Below, one piece after another: positions 1 to 12,174 of a stretch of 64,000 nucleotides of DNA. Origin of the DNA: Toxoplasma gondii ME49 (lineage: Eukaryota; Apicomplexa; Conoidasida; Eucoccidiorida; Sarcocystidae); the NCBI RefSeq assembly GCF_000006565.2, contig NC_031471.1, positions 930,001 to 994,000 of the forward strand, in the 5' to 3' direction. Position 1 is the stretch's first letter, and each line of letters opens with the position of its first letter. Below the pieces are notes generated by a model. It did not search any database and had not been told where the DNA came from. It was given only the letters and a program-made list of their open reading frames with translations. Both the position numbers and the translations under genes were made by a program.

Positions 1-2426
1 CATCTTTGTCAAAGAGACTCACGGCCAACCTGGTGAAGAAACGAAAGAGATTCGAAGGTGTAACGAATGAAAGGGGCGGAAGAGTGGACTATACTATCTG
101 CAAGAAAGAAGAAAGCGGCAGCGACGAAGAAGACCAAGTAAGCGGCGGCGCGGACTTGCGCGTCTGTGATTTCTCTCCGAGCTTCTGACCCGACGCACAC
201 AGGAAAGGAGAAGAAGATAAAGTTCACATTTCGAGATGGTCTCTGAAACGAAAGAAAAAAAAAGTCTTCTCGCCCCTTCTCCGCGCGCAAAGAGGCAAAA
301 GAGGTCGTCTGCTCCGCATTCTTCCGGTCTGTGAAGAGGGGGAGAAGCCAAGGCAGACTTTCGACCAGTGCAAGAGGAATTTCCAGAAAGGTACAAAGGA
401 ACTGGAGAGATGTTGCAAGGTGGGATTGAGGATGCGAAGCCACAGAGGCGATACACAGCAATGCTGACGCGCCACTATTCGAGCAGTTGACGCCTCACTG
501 AAACGAGCGCCTGCGGAAGGACATCGAAAGAAGTCGCCTCTACACGAAGCAAGTCTTGAAAGCACAACTGTTTGAAGAAATGGAAGAACTTCTGCCTTTC
601 TTTCCCCGGTTCTGCCTCTGGCTGAAGACGGCGACACGCGCAGCTAGCAGAAAGTCGAGGCTCGAGAAAAACCTCTTTTTACCGCCAGAAAGACGGTGTA
701 CTGGAGGACCTTTCTCGAGCAAAGACGACTCTCTTACAATTTCTACCAACTGCAACAGCCACCCGCGCAAAGACAAGCAGCCATGGCACGAGACTCTGTG
801 AGCAGGCGCGGCGACTCTTCGCCAGGAAGTCGGGTGAGGAATCGAAGGCGACAGCGGATCGACAAGAAAAGAGAAAAGGGTCGAAAGAACAAGACACTAC
901 AGAAAGAAAAACGAAACTGACACGGCGCCCGGCACGGCCTCCCGAGCCCGGCGCCTCGTTCTTGTCTCGTCGGATTCCGAGCTGTTGGGAAAACGCCCCG
1001 ACGCGCCGGCCAGAAGCACACGGCTGCTAGAGAGGATCCTCTGTTAGAAGTGAGACACCCAAACTCGTAAGCAAAAGACCCACCAGAAAAACAAGCAAGA
1101 AACTCTCTGTCCCTTGTGTTAGAGTCGAAGAAGGAACGAAGAACGGCGGTTTTCGCCCACTAGCGCCGCACACCCAACAGTCAGCCGCGCACATCGACAG
1201 CGGGCGAGTGAGATTCGGCTTATATTCGGATACTCCCAGGAAATTTCAGAAGAGAGTCAAGTCGCGGTGCCTTTCGCCTGAGGCATCGGTTCTTCGAGAG
1301 GAACTCCGCCTTCCTCTCCAGGTTTTGGGGGTTTTCTCAGAAGGAATGAGTCACCCTGCTGCTGGGGAGTTGGGCGCGCGAAGAAGATCGCGAACACCGC
1401 AAAAGATTCGCTGCCAAGCACAGCCGCCACAGGCGTTTCCTGCGCGGAAGAGAAAAGCTGAAAAAGCACACCCGAGCGCGGTGTGCGGTTTGCCCCTCTC
1501 GGCGACTGAACGAGGAGAGCCAGAAGGGGAAGGCTGGCAAAAGTGAAGCTTTTTTTTTCGTGTGTAAAATCCCTTCCTTCTTTTTTTTCAAACGGAAACT
1601 GCGTCTGAAAAAACTTGCCTGTATCGAGGCGCCCCGAGAAAAACGTAGACACGTTGTCGTCCGAGGGAAGCGCTGGAGATTCCGCCGCGTTTCCCCATCC
1701 AATCTGCGTGCATTCTCCTCGGTGCGGAACTTTCCTCTTCGCAAAACGTTTCCTTTCTTCTTTTTTCTTTTTGTCTCGTCTTGCAACTCTTGTTCCCTCA
1801 CTGCATGGTCACCAGGCTTTTCCAGAACCTGCTCTTCTGCCTGCCGTCTGAACGACGCGAGAGGAGAAGGATCCTGATCCACGTGCACTTTGCGTCGCTG
1901 TCTTCTCCCACACTCCTCCCGTTGTTTCTGTTTGCATTCCTCGTATTTCTTCTTGGCACCGTGCTCGGCCGTTTCGTCGCCTTCCGTTTTCACTCGCGAA
2001 AGAGAGTTTCGCAGCCTAGGAGCGGACTTCTTCTCGGCGTAAACCACCGTCGCTCGTTTCCTTTTCTCGACTCTCGCCCCCGAGATTCTCTTCCGTCTCC
2101 TTCGAGCGTATCTCTCGGGCGCTCCAAGCTTCTCTGAGAGCTTGTTCCAGCTGTTCTGCTGCTCGAGGCTTTCTCCTCTCCTGCCCCCTTCGGTCCAGAA
2201 GCGAAGCTGCTCGTGCCTTCTCGTGTGTCGCGCCAGTACCTCTCCCTGTCCCTTGCGTGTCTACTTCGAAGTCTCTCTTCGAGGGCTACAGAGTCCGACC
2301 GGCTTCTCCAATTCGTTGTCGAGGAAGTCGTCTGCGGCGTTTCTCTCTCTCGCTGGCTCCGCCTCCCTCTCTCGACTCTCTTTGTTCTCGTGCGACTGCT
2401 TTTTTCGCGACTTCTCGTCATCGAAG
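1..2426. other. Upstream region with no supported gene
   Basis: No exon with matching splice phases could be built here. The first 1.1 kb is purine-rich on the + strand, and about 1.55-2.4 kb is pyrimidine-rich. The open frames on both strands are Arg/Lys- or Ser/Leu-rich translations of these tracts. The right part is probably the 5' UTR and promoter of the SR-protein gene that starts at 2427. The left part could include the end of an off-window gene. Confidence 0.4.
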
Positions 2427-5400
2427 ATGTCGCGCCACTCTCCCTCGCCGCGCCGCCGCCGGTCTCCCAGCCCTCGCCAGGGAAGCCGAATCTTCGTTGC
2501 CAACCTCCCACTGGATGTGACGGAGAACGAATTGGAGGACCTCTTCTACAAGGTGAGGACTGGAGTGAAAGGACAGGCCTGGAAGAGCAGAGGACTCGAC
2601 ACACAGAGAGACGCAGAGAGGAAGACAAGGCGTCGCAGAGAGGAGCCGAGAGAGGCGCAGAGAGCAGCCGAGAGAGGCGCAAAGAGAGAGGGAGAAGCGA
2701 GGGCGTTCTGCGTCAACGCAGACACCTCTCCCTGAGCTCGTTGGAGGACGAATTTTCCTCCTCGATTCGGAGACACGAAGACGCCAGAGGAGACAGGAAA
2801 ATGTGCAAACGGCAACGGAGGGCAGGAAGAGAACGCAGGCGACCTGAGCAGATGGAGAGACACGGAGAGAGGAACATCCAGAAAGTCGGCTTTTCCCCTC
2901 ACTGCAACTGTCTGCCGAGATCGCACCTGGGTGGTTATCTCAAGAATGTTGCGTGAGTTTTCTCTTCTTGTTGCAGTTCGGCAGAATCGAGGACATCGAG
3001 ATGCGGCGCGACCGCACGAACGACTCAACGATTGCTTTCGTCCAGTTCGCCGAATATAAGTCCGTCTGTTCAAAAACACGCTCGAGGTTCATATCACCCA
3101 CGCATTTTCCGTCGCCGTTCTCCCTAAAATTGCAAGCGACTCGCTCACCCCAAATCCAAAGACGAACGAGAGTGGCCCCTTCCCGCACTTTTTGCGTATT
3201 TTCACATATTTATTTACGATTTTTTTACATTTATTTATATCCTTTAATACCTATTTGCACTTTCTTCTATTTACATTGATTCGTGTTGCCCCGCCTCAGC
3301 GTGCCTCCACATTTGTCGTCTTCCCCCTCCCCCCACCTCCCCCAACTACGTAGATATATACAAATATGTATAGTATATATGAATATATATATATATATAT
3401 ATTATACTCATAAATATTGTACCTACACATATATAAGTGTGTATACGTGTTTGCCTGTATTATGTCCCTTTGTATAGATTTGTGAATGTGTGTCGGTCTG
3501 CTGTAATCTGAGTGCAGCAGAGAGTGCCGAAGAGAGGCCTGATTCTGCCGAACGTTTTGTCTCTGTTGCTCTTCGTTTGCGAAGGTGATGTTGGTGGCGA
3601 GTCCTTGACTAGTCTCCCTTCTCTGTCGTGTCTCCCTTCTCTGTCGTGTCTCTTTTTTGCAACATCTGTCTCTCTTCCTTCTACACGGTCTCTCACTTCC
3701 CAGACTCCGTCGTACAGCGGCTCTCTCTTTCTCTCCGGTGTGTGCACAGTTCCCTCCTGGACTGTGGTCTCTCCCCTCCTGTACCACGGATCCTCCGTAA
3801 GCGTCTCGTTCTTCTTCAAGTTCGCGTGTAGGCTGTGCTGTCTCGCTCTTTCCGCGACAGGGTCTGTCTCTTCCTTTAGAAGTCCTTTTTTGAAGGCTTG
3901 CCCGTCCGTTTCTTGAATTGGTTTTGCAGAGCTGCGGATGACGCGATTGAGGGCCGCGACGGGGCGCATCTCGGCTTCCACCGAATCCGCATTGAGAGGT
4001 CGAGACAGCGTCTTCGGAGACCAGGCGAGTTTCGCCGAGATCGCGGGGGATATGGCGGCCGGGAAAGCGGCGGCAATGGTCCTGCCTATGGGCCTCCTCG
4101 CAGGTGAGTTTTCGCCATTTAAAAGCGGTCTTCAGGGAGGAAAAGGACGCAGAAGATAGAATCGGGAGAGTGGAGCTCCAGTCCTCTTCCTTGGCTGTGC
4201 CGTGCGACTTCTGCGAGGGGAAAGACGCCTCCCTCCCGGTTCTCTTTGTCGAGTTTAAACTTCTTCAAAATCCTCAGTTCCCTGAGCGTGGTCCACGCTG
4301 CGGAACAAGGACCTCCCACCATAAGCCGAGAGTTCGCTTGACCGCCGCCACCGCGCGGTTGCGTGTCTTTTTCTGGGAGGCGGTGCATGCTCGTCGACTC
4401 TCTGCAACGTCCGGAGAAGAGGCATGAAGCCGCATATATTCAGAGGGGGAAGCTCGCGGCGACTCGGGTGTCTCTCGGCTTTGCGTCGCCGTCTCCTTGT
4501 CTCCGGTTCTTCCCCGATCTGGCCCGTGCGTCGTTTTTCCACGTACATCGTGGTTGCCGGTCGCATGCAAACGGAGATTTAGAGCTGGACAACCCAGCGG
4601 AATTCAGCGACGAATTCCCCCCTCCCATTCACGCAGTGTCTCTCGCTCCTCGGTCTGCTAAAGCACGTCTCTCTTTACGCTGTGCCCATGTATATATATA
4701 TATATATATATATATAAATACATATATATTTGTAGAATTTGTATATGCGTCCATGTGAGCATGTGCATATGAAACCTATGAATACACGCTTGTATGTGTC
4801 TGTGTATGTGTGTATGTATGTATATGTATGTATATGTATGTATATATGTATACATATATATATATATATATATGTATGATCGACCCAGCAGGATAGATTG
4901 TTTGCTTGAGTGACAAGGGAGGCGCGCGCAGTGTGTTGAATGCGGAGTCTGATGAGTTCCGGAGTGGTGAGCTTGCAGACGGCGCATGTCGGCTAGGCGA
5001 GAGAGCATGGGAAGTCGCAAAGAGGGCGTCTGTGCGTGGTGGAGAAAGTAGACGAAGCAGTGTCGGGCGCCGACCCGCGGAACAGCGAGAGAGGGAGGAA
5101 AGAGCGAAAAAAAGAAAAAGCGGAAATGAGGCGAAGCCTGGGAGAGCCGCGGACGCAACGACCAGCCGGGAGAGAGATGCATGCGGCGGCGCGAGTCTCT
5201 GGGTCTCGTGACGCGCAGTGCAAGGGGCGCAGCGGCACTATCGTGAGTGACGAACGAGAGGACTCAAAGAGAGACAGAGAGAGACTGTGGTCTCTCTGTT
5301 GACCTGATCTCAGTTTACCGGAGACAGGCTTGACTCTTGAGCGAGCGGCTTGCGCCGTTTTTTAGGGAGAGCAGTGGGCGCCGTTCAAGCGGGAGACCAC

Positions 5401-8400
5401 TGTGGTCGCGTGGAGAGACGCGTTCACCTCTCAGAAGGAGGCAGCACGGTCCTTTCAGGACGCGACGGGTGTGTCTTTGAGATACGTGAGCCCTTGAGAG
5501 AGGTGGACGGGCGGCGCATGCGTACGTTTTCCAGAGCAAAGTCGGGGACAGAGAAACAGAAGCGAAGGCGAGGCGACGTTTCATGTGTCTCCGGTTTCGT
5601 GGAACAAAGGGGATGATGAACTGGAGTCGGTTTTTCGACGACGGTTTTCACCCGAATCTGCGCATGCAAAGAGGCCATGAACAGACAAGAAGACACAGGG
5701 GAAAGGAGAACCCCACAGGCATGTCTCGGACTGGCACTCTGCGACGCTCCCAGTCTGGCTGCGAGTCCTCACTTGTCCATGCACATGCAGTCTGTATCGC
5801 CTTTTCTCTCCCGTCTTTGTTCGTCGTCCTGTGTCTCTTTTCTCGGCCTGGCCCCGTGGGTGCGCAGTCTCTTGCTCGCCTGCGTTCGTGACGTTTGAAA
5901 ATGTTCTTTGCGTTTCCTCGCCCTGTTTTTTTCGTTCTCGCGTCCGCCTTATCGCGCGCGTCACGCAGCGAGGTCGACGAATCCTCCTTTCAGCGTCGTC
6001 CGGCGGAGTTCGTGTGTTCCGCTTGTCTGTGTCGTTTCCCTGCGAGAGTCTTCTTCTTGCTGGCTTCCCTCCCTGCGGGGACAGCGTCTCGGTAGCGCGA
6101 CAGACGCGAACAAGACGAGACCAGGTGACCTTGTTTCCGCTGCTGTGCGAGCAGATCTGAGTTCCGCGTACGCGTGTACGGCCTGCCGCCGACAGCGAGT
6201 TGGCAGGACTTGAAGGATCACATGCGCCGGGCAGGAGACGTCGGCTACGCCAATATCGAAGGCGGAGTAAGACGCAGAAAAAAAAAACATGCGTTCGTGG
6301 AAGAGACGGGCAGTGGGGGGACAAGAAGCTTGCGTAGGCGACTGTTCCAGTAAATGTGGACGTGAGGCCTTGTAAACTGCGTTCTCACAGGGACGTCCGC
6401 GGGTCTGCAGAGGTTGTGTCTGCTTTGCGCCGTCTTCTCGACCTTCCTCGCCGTCCTTTTGTTTTTCTTCTCTCGCCGCTTCTCTGTCTTCTCACCCAGT
6501 TTTCGTTTCCGTCCACACCCCACTGTCGTTTCGTACTCCTGTGTATCTCCCTCTCCTCCCCCGCTTTCTCTCACCTGTTCGCTGTCTCTCCTCTCCTTTC
6601 CTCGTGCTCTTCTCGTCGATGGTGTGCATCCCGTCCTGTGTTTCGCGGCTCTGCCCCCTTCGCTTTCCGGGTGGGTCTCCCTCTTTTGCTTCGCTTTTTT
6701 GTCTCTTCGCTCCTCGTTTGCTGCTTTTCTTCCTGCAAACGAACGCGTTCTCGCTGTCTGTGCGCCCAGGTGGGGGTCGTCGAATACTCGAATGGAGACG
6801 ACATGGACTACGCGCTGCGCAAACTCCACGGGAGCGTTTTCAGAAACATCTTCCACACCGCCAAGATCCGCGTCGAACGAGATGTGAGGCTCGTTTGCTG
6901 AGCGAGACACATCGCCGGGTACTTGCTGTTTTAGGCGCTTTTTCTTGTTGACAGTGGGGCCGAGCCGCGAACTCCCCTTTCGTCGGCCGCCGCGCTTGTT
7001 GTTGTGTGGCGGGTCTTCTTTCTCTGACAGGCGGCGTACACAGACCTTTGATGTCGGTTCCTTTCGCTGCTGCGCAATTGTTTTGCTTTTTGCTCGCGCA
7101 GCTCGGAGATGACTACGTTCCTTCTCGTCGTCGGCCGAGCCTGGGGCGAGAGCGCGACAGGCAAGTTCCAGGGGAAAAGGCTTTTTTCGCACGGGGGTCT
7201 GCATTTCATCAGAGAGAGGAACTCATCAGAACTCCAGTGCAGGGGGAGGGGAGATCAAGCGAGCAGACGGACGGACTGTCGAGAAGGAGAAACGAAAGTA
7301 AACTGTGGGGAGCCTCAGACACTGTAGATCGACGCGCATGTTGGAAGAGGTGAAGCCGAAAACCTGGGTGCAACAGACGAGCGCGTCTCGTTGTGTCATT
7401 TTTCGTACGTGCATGCGGACGGGAACGAAAACCATTCTTCTGCGAGCCTCTCTCTCTTGGCGCCGTTCTTGCCCTTTTCAAAATCGAGGATTCCTCTTTT
7501 GTGCATGGTCTTGTCGCTCATCTTGCGTTTGTCCGTTATCAGAGAAGAGACCCTGTAGAACCTTCCGCTGAGTCCGCTTGTGCTTTGTTCAAAGAACGGC
7601 GGCCTTCGCCTCTCTTTGTTTCGTCCATGTGCCTATCTCTCTCGCGTCGGTTCGCGCCTGCGAGAACCGCCAGTTCAGCTCCTTGGTCTCCGCGAGTCTA
7701 CTACGTACAGAGCGATTGCTTTTCTCCGAGAGTGACTTTTTCACTTGCTCTTCAGGTCTCGTCACCGCAGTCGATCCCCGCGCGGCGGCCGGCGCGGCTC
7801 GCGGTCCCCGGTGGAGTACTCGTCGCCAGAGAGGCGACGCGAGGAGGCGGAGAGAGAGAGGCGGAGATGCGCGAGAGACGAGGAAGAAGCGCGACACACA
7901 CGCAGATCCAGAAGCGCGTCTTCTCGCCACGGTCGGCGCCGAGAGGAGGCATACTCTGACCATGAAGAGCGCAGAGAGAAGTCCCTAGATGGAGACCGCT
8001 TCGAGGAGACAGAGCGAGGGAAGCCCCGCGAGCGCGAGGACGGACGGAGACCGCGCAGCGTGAGCAGAAGCAGTCAGGAGTCTCGCGGCGAGAGGGATGG
8101 CTTGGCAAAAGACGAACGGGAGAAAGGGGAGACGAGACGAGACGACGAACGAGAGAGAAGGTCTCGGTCGCCTTCGGACTACCGCGGTCGCGGACAGAAG
8201 CGTGACCGAGAAGACGAGAGAGAAGACGACAGACGCAGGGTGCGAGGAGATGATTTCTCAGAGGAAACGCGCCGCAACGGCCTAGAGAGAGACGAGAGGG
8301 GGGAGCGAGACGAAAGAGACGAGAGAGACGACAGGGAGGGCGTCAGAAGAAGTTTCGAAAGAGACAGAGAAGAGACGCGACGAGGACGGAGAGACGAGGA

Positions 8401-8437
8401 ACGAGAAGAGGCAAGACACTCTGGTGACGAGGAATGA
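2427..8437 (+). CDS. SR-family splicing factor, SRSF1/SF2-like (two RRMs plus RS/RE domain)
   Basis: This is a nuclear pre-mRNA splicing factor by family. Exons are 2427-2552, 2977-3059, 3930-4103, 6155-6266, 6770-6883, 7102-7160 and 7756-8437, all joining in phase to give 449 aa. RRM1 spans about residues 21-92, with RNP2 IFVANL and RNP1-like IAFVQF. A Gly/Arg linker ending YGPPRRSEF leads into the second, pseudo-RRM at about 130-203. That domain carries [10 protein letters not shown] (143-152), the hallmark of SRSF1-type pseudo-RRMs. The rest, from about 215, is an RS domain that becomes long runs of alternating Arg with Glu or Asp. The start has A at -3 and opens directly with an Arg/Ser-Pro stretch before RRM1, which human SRSF1 lacks. 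Intron 6 appears to be GC-AG. The family call is firm; the exact start and intron 6 are slightly less so. Confidence 0.93.
3351..3440. repeat. TA-rich microsatellite in SR-gene intron 2
   Basis: Imperfect alternating TA with TATG/TACA interruptions, inside intron 2. About 180 bases downstream (near 3616-3651) an 18-base pyrimidine unit, TCTCCCTTCTCTGTCGTG, occurs twice in tandem. Confidence 0.9.
4690..4878. repeat. Paired TA/TATG microsatellites in SR-gene intron 3
   Basis: Two alternating purine-pyrimidine blocks (about 4690-4735 and 4800-4878) are separated by 65 bases of TGTG-rich sequence. Both lie in intron 3. Confidence 0.9.
7161..7755 (+). other. Probable GC-AG intron (intron 6 of the SR gene)
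   Basis: The upstream exon ends ...GACAG and is followed by GCAAGT, the standard non-canonical GC donor context. The acceptor is TTCAG at 7751-7755. Exon 6 ends in phase 2 and the RS exon resumes in phase 2, giving Asp-Arg-Ser-Arg-His across the junction. The nearest GT that keeps phase is a weak site about 35 bases downstream. Confidence 0.65.
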
Positions 8438-9422
8438 GTCGAGGAAGGCGACGCCGTCGCCGGAAGTTGCAGTACAGCTGAGAAGGCATGACTGCGCGAA
8501 AGTGAAGAGGCCTTGCCGACAAACAGCTCACTGATGTCTCATGCAGACAGGAGGACAAGCGCCAGCTCGCCGGACAGACACGGCAGAAAAGACGCGGCAT
8601 GTCACGGGGGTGTTCGACATGCGAAAGCAAAGGGGGTCTGGTCGCGTTTCTCCTCTGCTTTGCTCAGCCAAGTCGCGTCCTCGCTTCTGTTTCTCCAATG
8701 CTTTGAAAGAACAGAGAGGGAGACGCATCGGGAACATCCTTCGAAGGCTGCCCGGGGCCATGTCGAGTTCGCTGTACACAGGGCAGAGCGTCTCTTGTCT
8801 CCTCTTTTTGCTCTTTCCGCGGCCTTTCTGTGCATGCACGATTGGTATGTGGGACGCTTGTACTGAGGCTCACATCGTAGAGGAGAAGAGAACGAGTGAA
8901 ATGCCTAACGCGCTTCACGGTCGCATGCAGTTATTAGAGGAAAAAACATATGTAGGCATAGGTCGAGTTTTAAACGCGACGGGTTCTGCTGCGTGCAGGA
9001 ACGAGATATTTTTCGTGGGTCTGCATGCGCAGGCACGGTAACGTATTCATCGATCCCGCCGGTTTGTATCGTCAATTCCGCAGCTCAACTTCTTGGATCT
9101 TTCCTCTTCGCGTGAGGAGCGACGCCTTCGCGACCGTCGCGCGGAAATGTTTCAAAGTTTATTTTTCCAGAAAACGAAGAACCACGTTTTTATGCGTCGG
9201 CTCTCAATATTCGTGGACTGCCGTTTCTCTTGCATCATCTCGACGCATGTACGTATCCCTGTCTTCTACCTTGTGAAAAATTTGCACTCTTTCGCAAAGT
9301 GTGTATGAACCTTTGTTTGCCCACCATACCTGTTCATCGAGTCTACTTTCACGCGACCGTCTTTGGTATCCTTCGTATCCGCAATATACGCATACTTATA
9401 TATATATATATATATGTATATA

Positions 9423-9457
<35 letters not shown>

Positions 9458-12174
9458 GTGTGTGTGTGCAAAGACGAAGTAGCCGGTTATATATGACTTA
9501 AGACGTCGGGCGACGGCGGACGGAGAGGGAAGTTGACGCCGGGGACTTGCGGCGACAAGACAGTGCAATTTGCCAAGAGGGCGGATGGTTTCGAAGCGAG
9601 GAGGGGGAGGCATCGAAACCGTGAACGTTCCGGTGAATTCGTTTTTCCACGCACAGAGCACACGAATGACCGAGTCCGCGAAACGCTGAAGCATCGCTTC
9701 GTGTGTCGTGCCAAGCTAAGAGGATAGGTTGCGTTCTGTCGAAGCGTCTCATGGGCTAGAGAGCAGATTGAGACTTCGAGTTTTTCGAGTGGTGTTTCTC
9801 ACTCGCGTTCCTGTGAAGTTTCTCCGTTTTCGTGAAACAACGCGTTCCTGTTTCTGCACGCGCCTCCGTCGCCCTCGGGGAGGAGGTGCCTGGCTTCCCT
9901 GCTGTTGATTTTTGCCGGCTGTCTGTTCCCTCGCCGCTCCGCATGCACTGGCTCGTGCTCTCAGAATGTCGGAATTTCCGCTGACGTGGTTCTCCACTCT
10001 TCGCTGTGTGTGCGTTTGGACGCAACGAAAAAGACTTTCTGCCGAGTGCACCAGACTGAGGTTCCTTCTCCGAAACGAAAATGTTTGTGTCTGCGTATAC
10101 TTCTCCTTCGCCGCGGAACTCTGGAAACAGACGACCACTGTTGTGTGGCGAGGAACTCTCGATGACGCAAAGATGAGGATTCAGGGCAGACAGCGCCAGC
10201 GGATCCGAAACGCTCTCGCTCTTTCAATCGCGACTAGAGCACGTAGCAAACAAGACGCAGCTGTTCAGAAACAACTCCTTTACGTGAGAGCAGCGCGCTA
10301 CAGCCAAGCTGGGGTGAGCGAGCCTTCTCTCGGCTGATCCTGGCGTAAGTCCCGACTGGCGCGAAACATGCAAATCAGGTGAAAGGGCCGAGTTCTGCGG
10401 GAGGGCGGGGGCTGGGTGGCGACGCACGCGGTTCCCGGTGGGATGTGTGTGTATCGCCTGTGGGCGGAAACTGCTTAAAACAACGAATACTGATGGCGGA
10501 ACAAGCTACCGAACGACTGACGACTTTCCAGTGAAAGTGAAGAAAGCGGTGGTTCCGCGTCGGTCGAACACAGAGATCTCCCACTCTTTCGAGGTCGTCC
10601 TTTCGACGCACAAAGGAACTCACGCTTCGCTCTGCAGGGTGATGAAAAAACAGTTATAGAGTTATCTTACGGCAAAAGGATCTGAACTTTAAAAGTCGCT
10701 TCAAACCGCACATGCACGGCACCCTCTCTCCCTTGCATGCTGGGGATCCAAGATGCGACAGTGGCTCAGCGGATACCATTTGTCCCTAACAGCACTCGAA
10801 CCAGGCCTTGGATTTGGCGGAGCAACCCAATGTCTCGGAAGAGCGCCCCTTGTTACTACGTGAAGTCTTATTCTTATCTGTGACTAAAAGGAAGGAAACA
10901 TGTGGTGAACGAGAACTGATGCGAAGCGACACACGTAGCCAGTCCATGCGTATATTTACACGCATATGTGAGGACCAATAATACCTACACAGGCATGCAG
11001 ATATATATATATATATATATATACAGGGAGGTAGAGAGATAGATCTACACAAGGTGTGAATGATTTTGTGCATTTACGTTCTGTCAACGCTTTTAGCGAG
11101 GGACTACCAAAAGGGCGTTCTGTGTTGCGCATGTCCCCAAAAGAGGACGCGCCTGCGTTTTGACGAAACGGGAGGGGCAAATTTACAGGAGGAAACGCGT
11201 TTTTGTCGTAAGTGGGTGAAATGTAGCTGCACGCGCACAAAGCTTGACCCGGCACAGAGGTCGCGTTTTTTTCATCAGCCGGAAAAACAGAAAATAATGG
11301 GGCCTCAAACACAACCACGTGAGAGTATCGTCGGTGTTCCTCTTCGACTTTGCGAAATTTTGGATGCGTCCAGCAGAAATCGTGACTGGAGAAGTGAACG
11401 AGCGGCAAAAACCACGCAGAGGGGAAACGCACAAAGACACACGCACACTGACCAGGAAATAGAGTCGATAAAACGCTAAAACGAAGTACCGGGAATATGA
11501 ATCGAAAGCACTCATGTTTACGACGTAGACAAGGATATTTGTCTTGAAACATGCTATATATGAAAGACTTGATTCATCATTCACGGCAACTGTGGAAACG
11601 TACACACAAATATACACTTACACATGTATGAACCACAAAGGCCTTTCGAATATTCAATGGAACATTAAGGAACATATACGTACGTAGGATTATATGAAAA
11701 TGGAAAGTTTTTATTCTACTCTGTCAAACATGGGTGTACATCTATAAGGTCTGCAGAGAGATGGGAAGATAACGGCTTCACGGTTCTAGACGTTGAGCTT
11801 TCGGTTTGTTTCATGCGGTTGACAAGGAGAGTTGAAACAGAGTATGTTGTTGTTTGTTTTTTGGGGGAAGTCCAGGATTTCTGTGGTTGTCGCCAGAGAC
11901 GCCTCGCTGGCAACCCCTAGGAAGAGGGCTCTCTCTCCGCGGCTTGCGTTTCTCGTTCCTTCTCCCGTCACACGAGGTTTCACAGTAGATGATCTGCGTT
12001 TCTATCGCCGGTCGTAACTGCGCAGTCAGAAGGATCCAGTGTGACGTTTGAAGCCTTCCTCAGTGCGAGGCGGCCTCGTTTGAGGTCTCGCATATGTTCG
12101 TCCTGCTGGTGTCTCGTTCGCCAAGGACCATCCACCTGCTCTTGGCGGATCGAAGAGACTGCTGACGAGTCGGC
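8438..12174. other. 3.7-kb convergent intergenic region, 3' UTRs and microsatellites
   Basis: This lies between the stop of the + strand SR gene and the stop of the - strand gene at 12175, so both 3' UTRs fall here. It contains TGCATGCA at 8831-8838, a (TA)n block at about 9395-9470 followed by a TG run, and a short (TA)n at 11000-11024. I found no exon with consistent splice sites. Several open frames of 80-140 codons have no recognisable content, and some begin at non-ATG codons. Confidence 0.5.
9395..9470. repeat. (TA)n microsatellite with TG tail
   Basis: A long alternating TA run interrupted by TATG and GCATA, ending in (TG)n. It is intergenic. Confidence 0.9.

Noticed and set aside
1337..2047. 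236-codon minus-strand Lys/Arg/Glu-rich frame
   Set aside because: It is the purine-rich complement of the pyrimidine-rich 5' leader of the SR gene, with no domain or splice support.
10740..10830. tRNA-like words (TGGCTCAGCGGA on one strand, GGTTCGAGT on the other)
   Set aside because: The A-box-like and B-box-like words lie on opposite strands, and no cloverleaf can be drawn.
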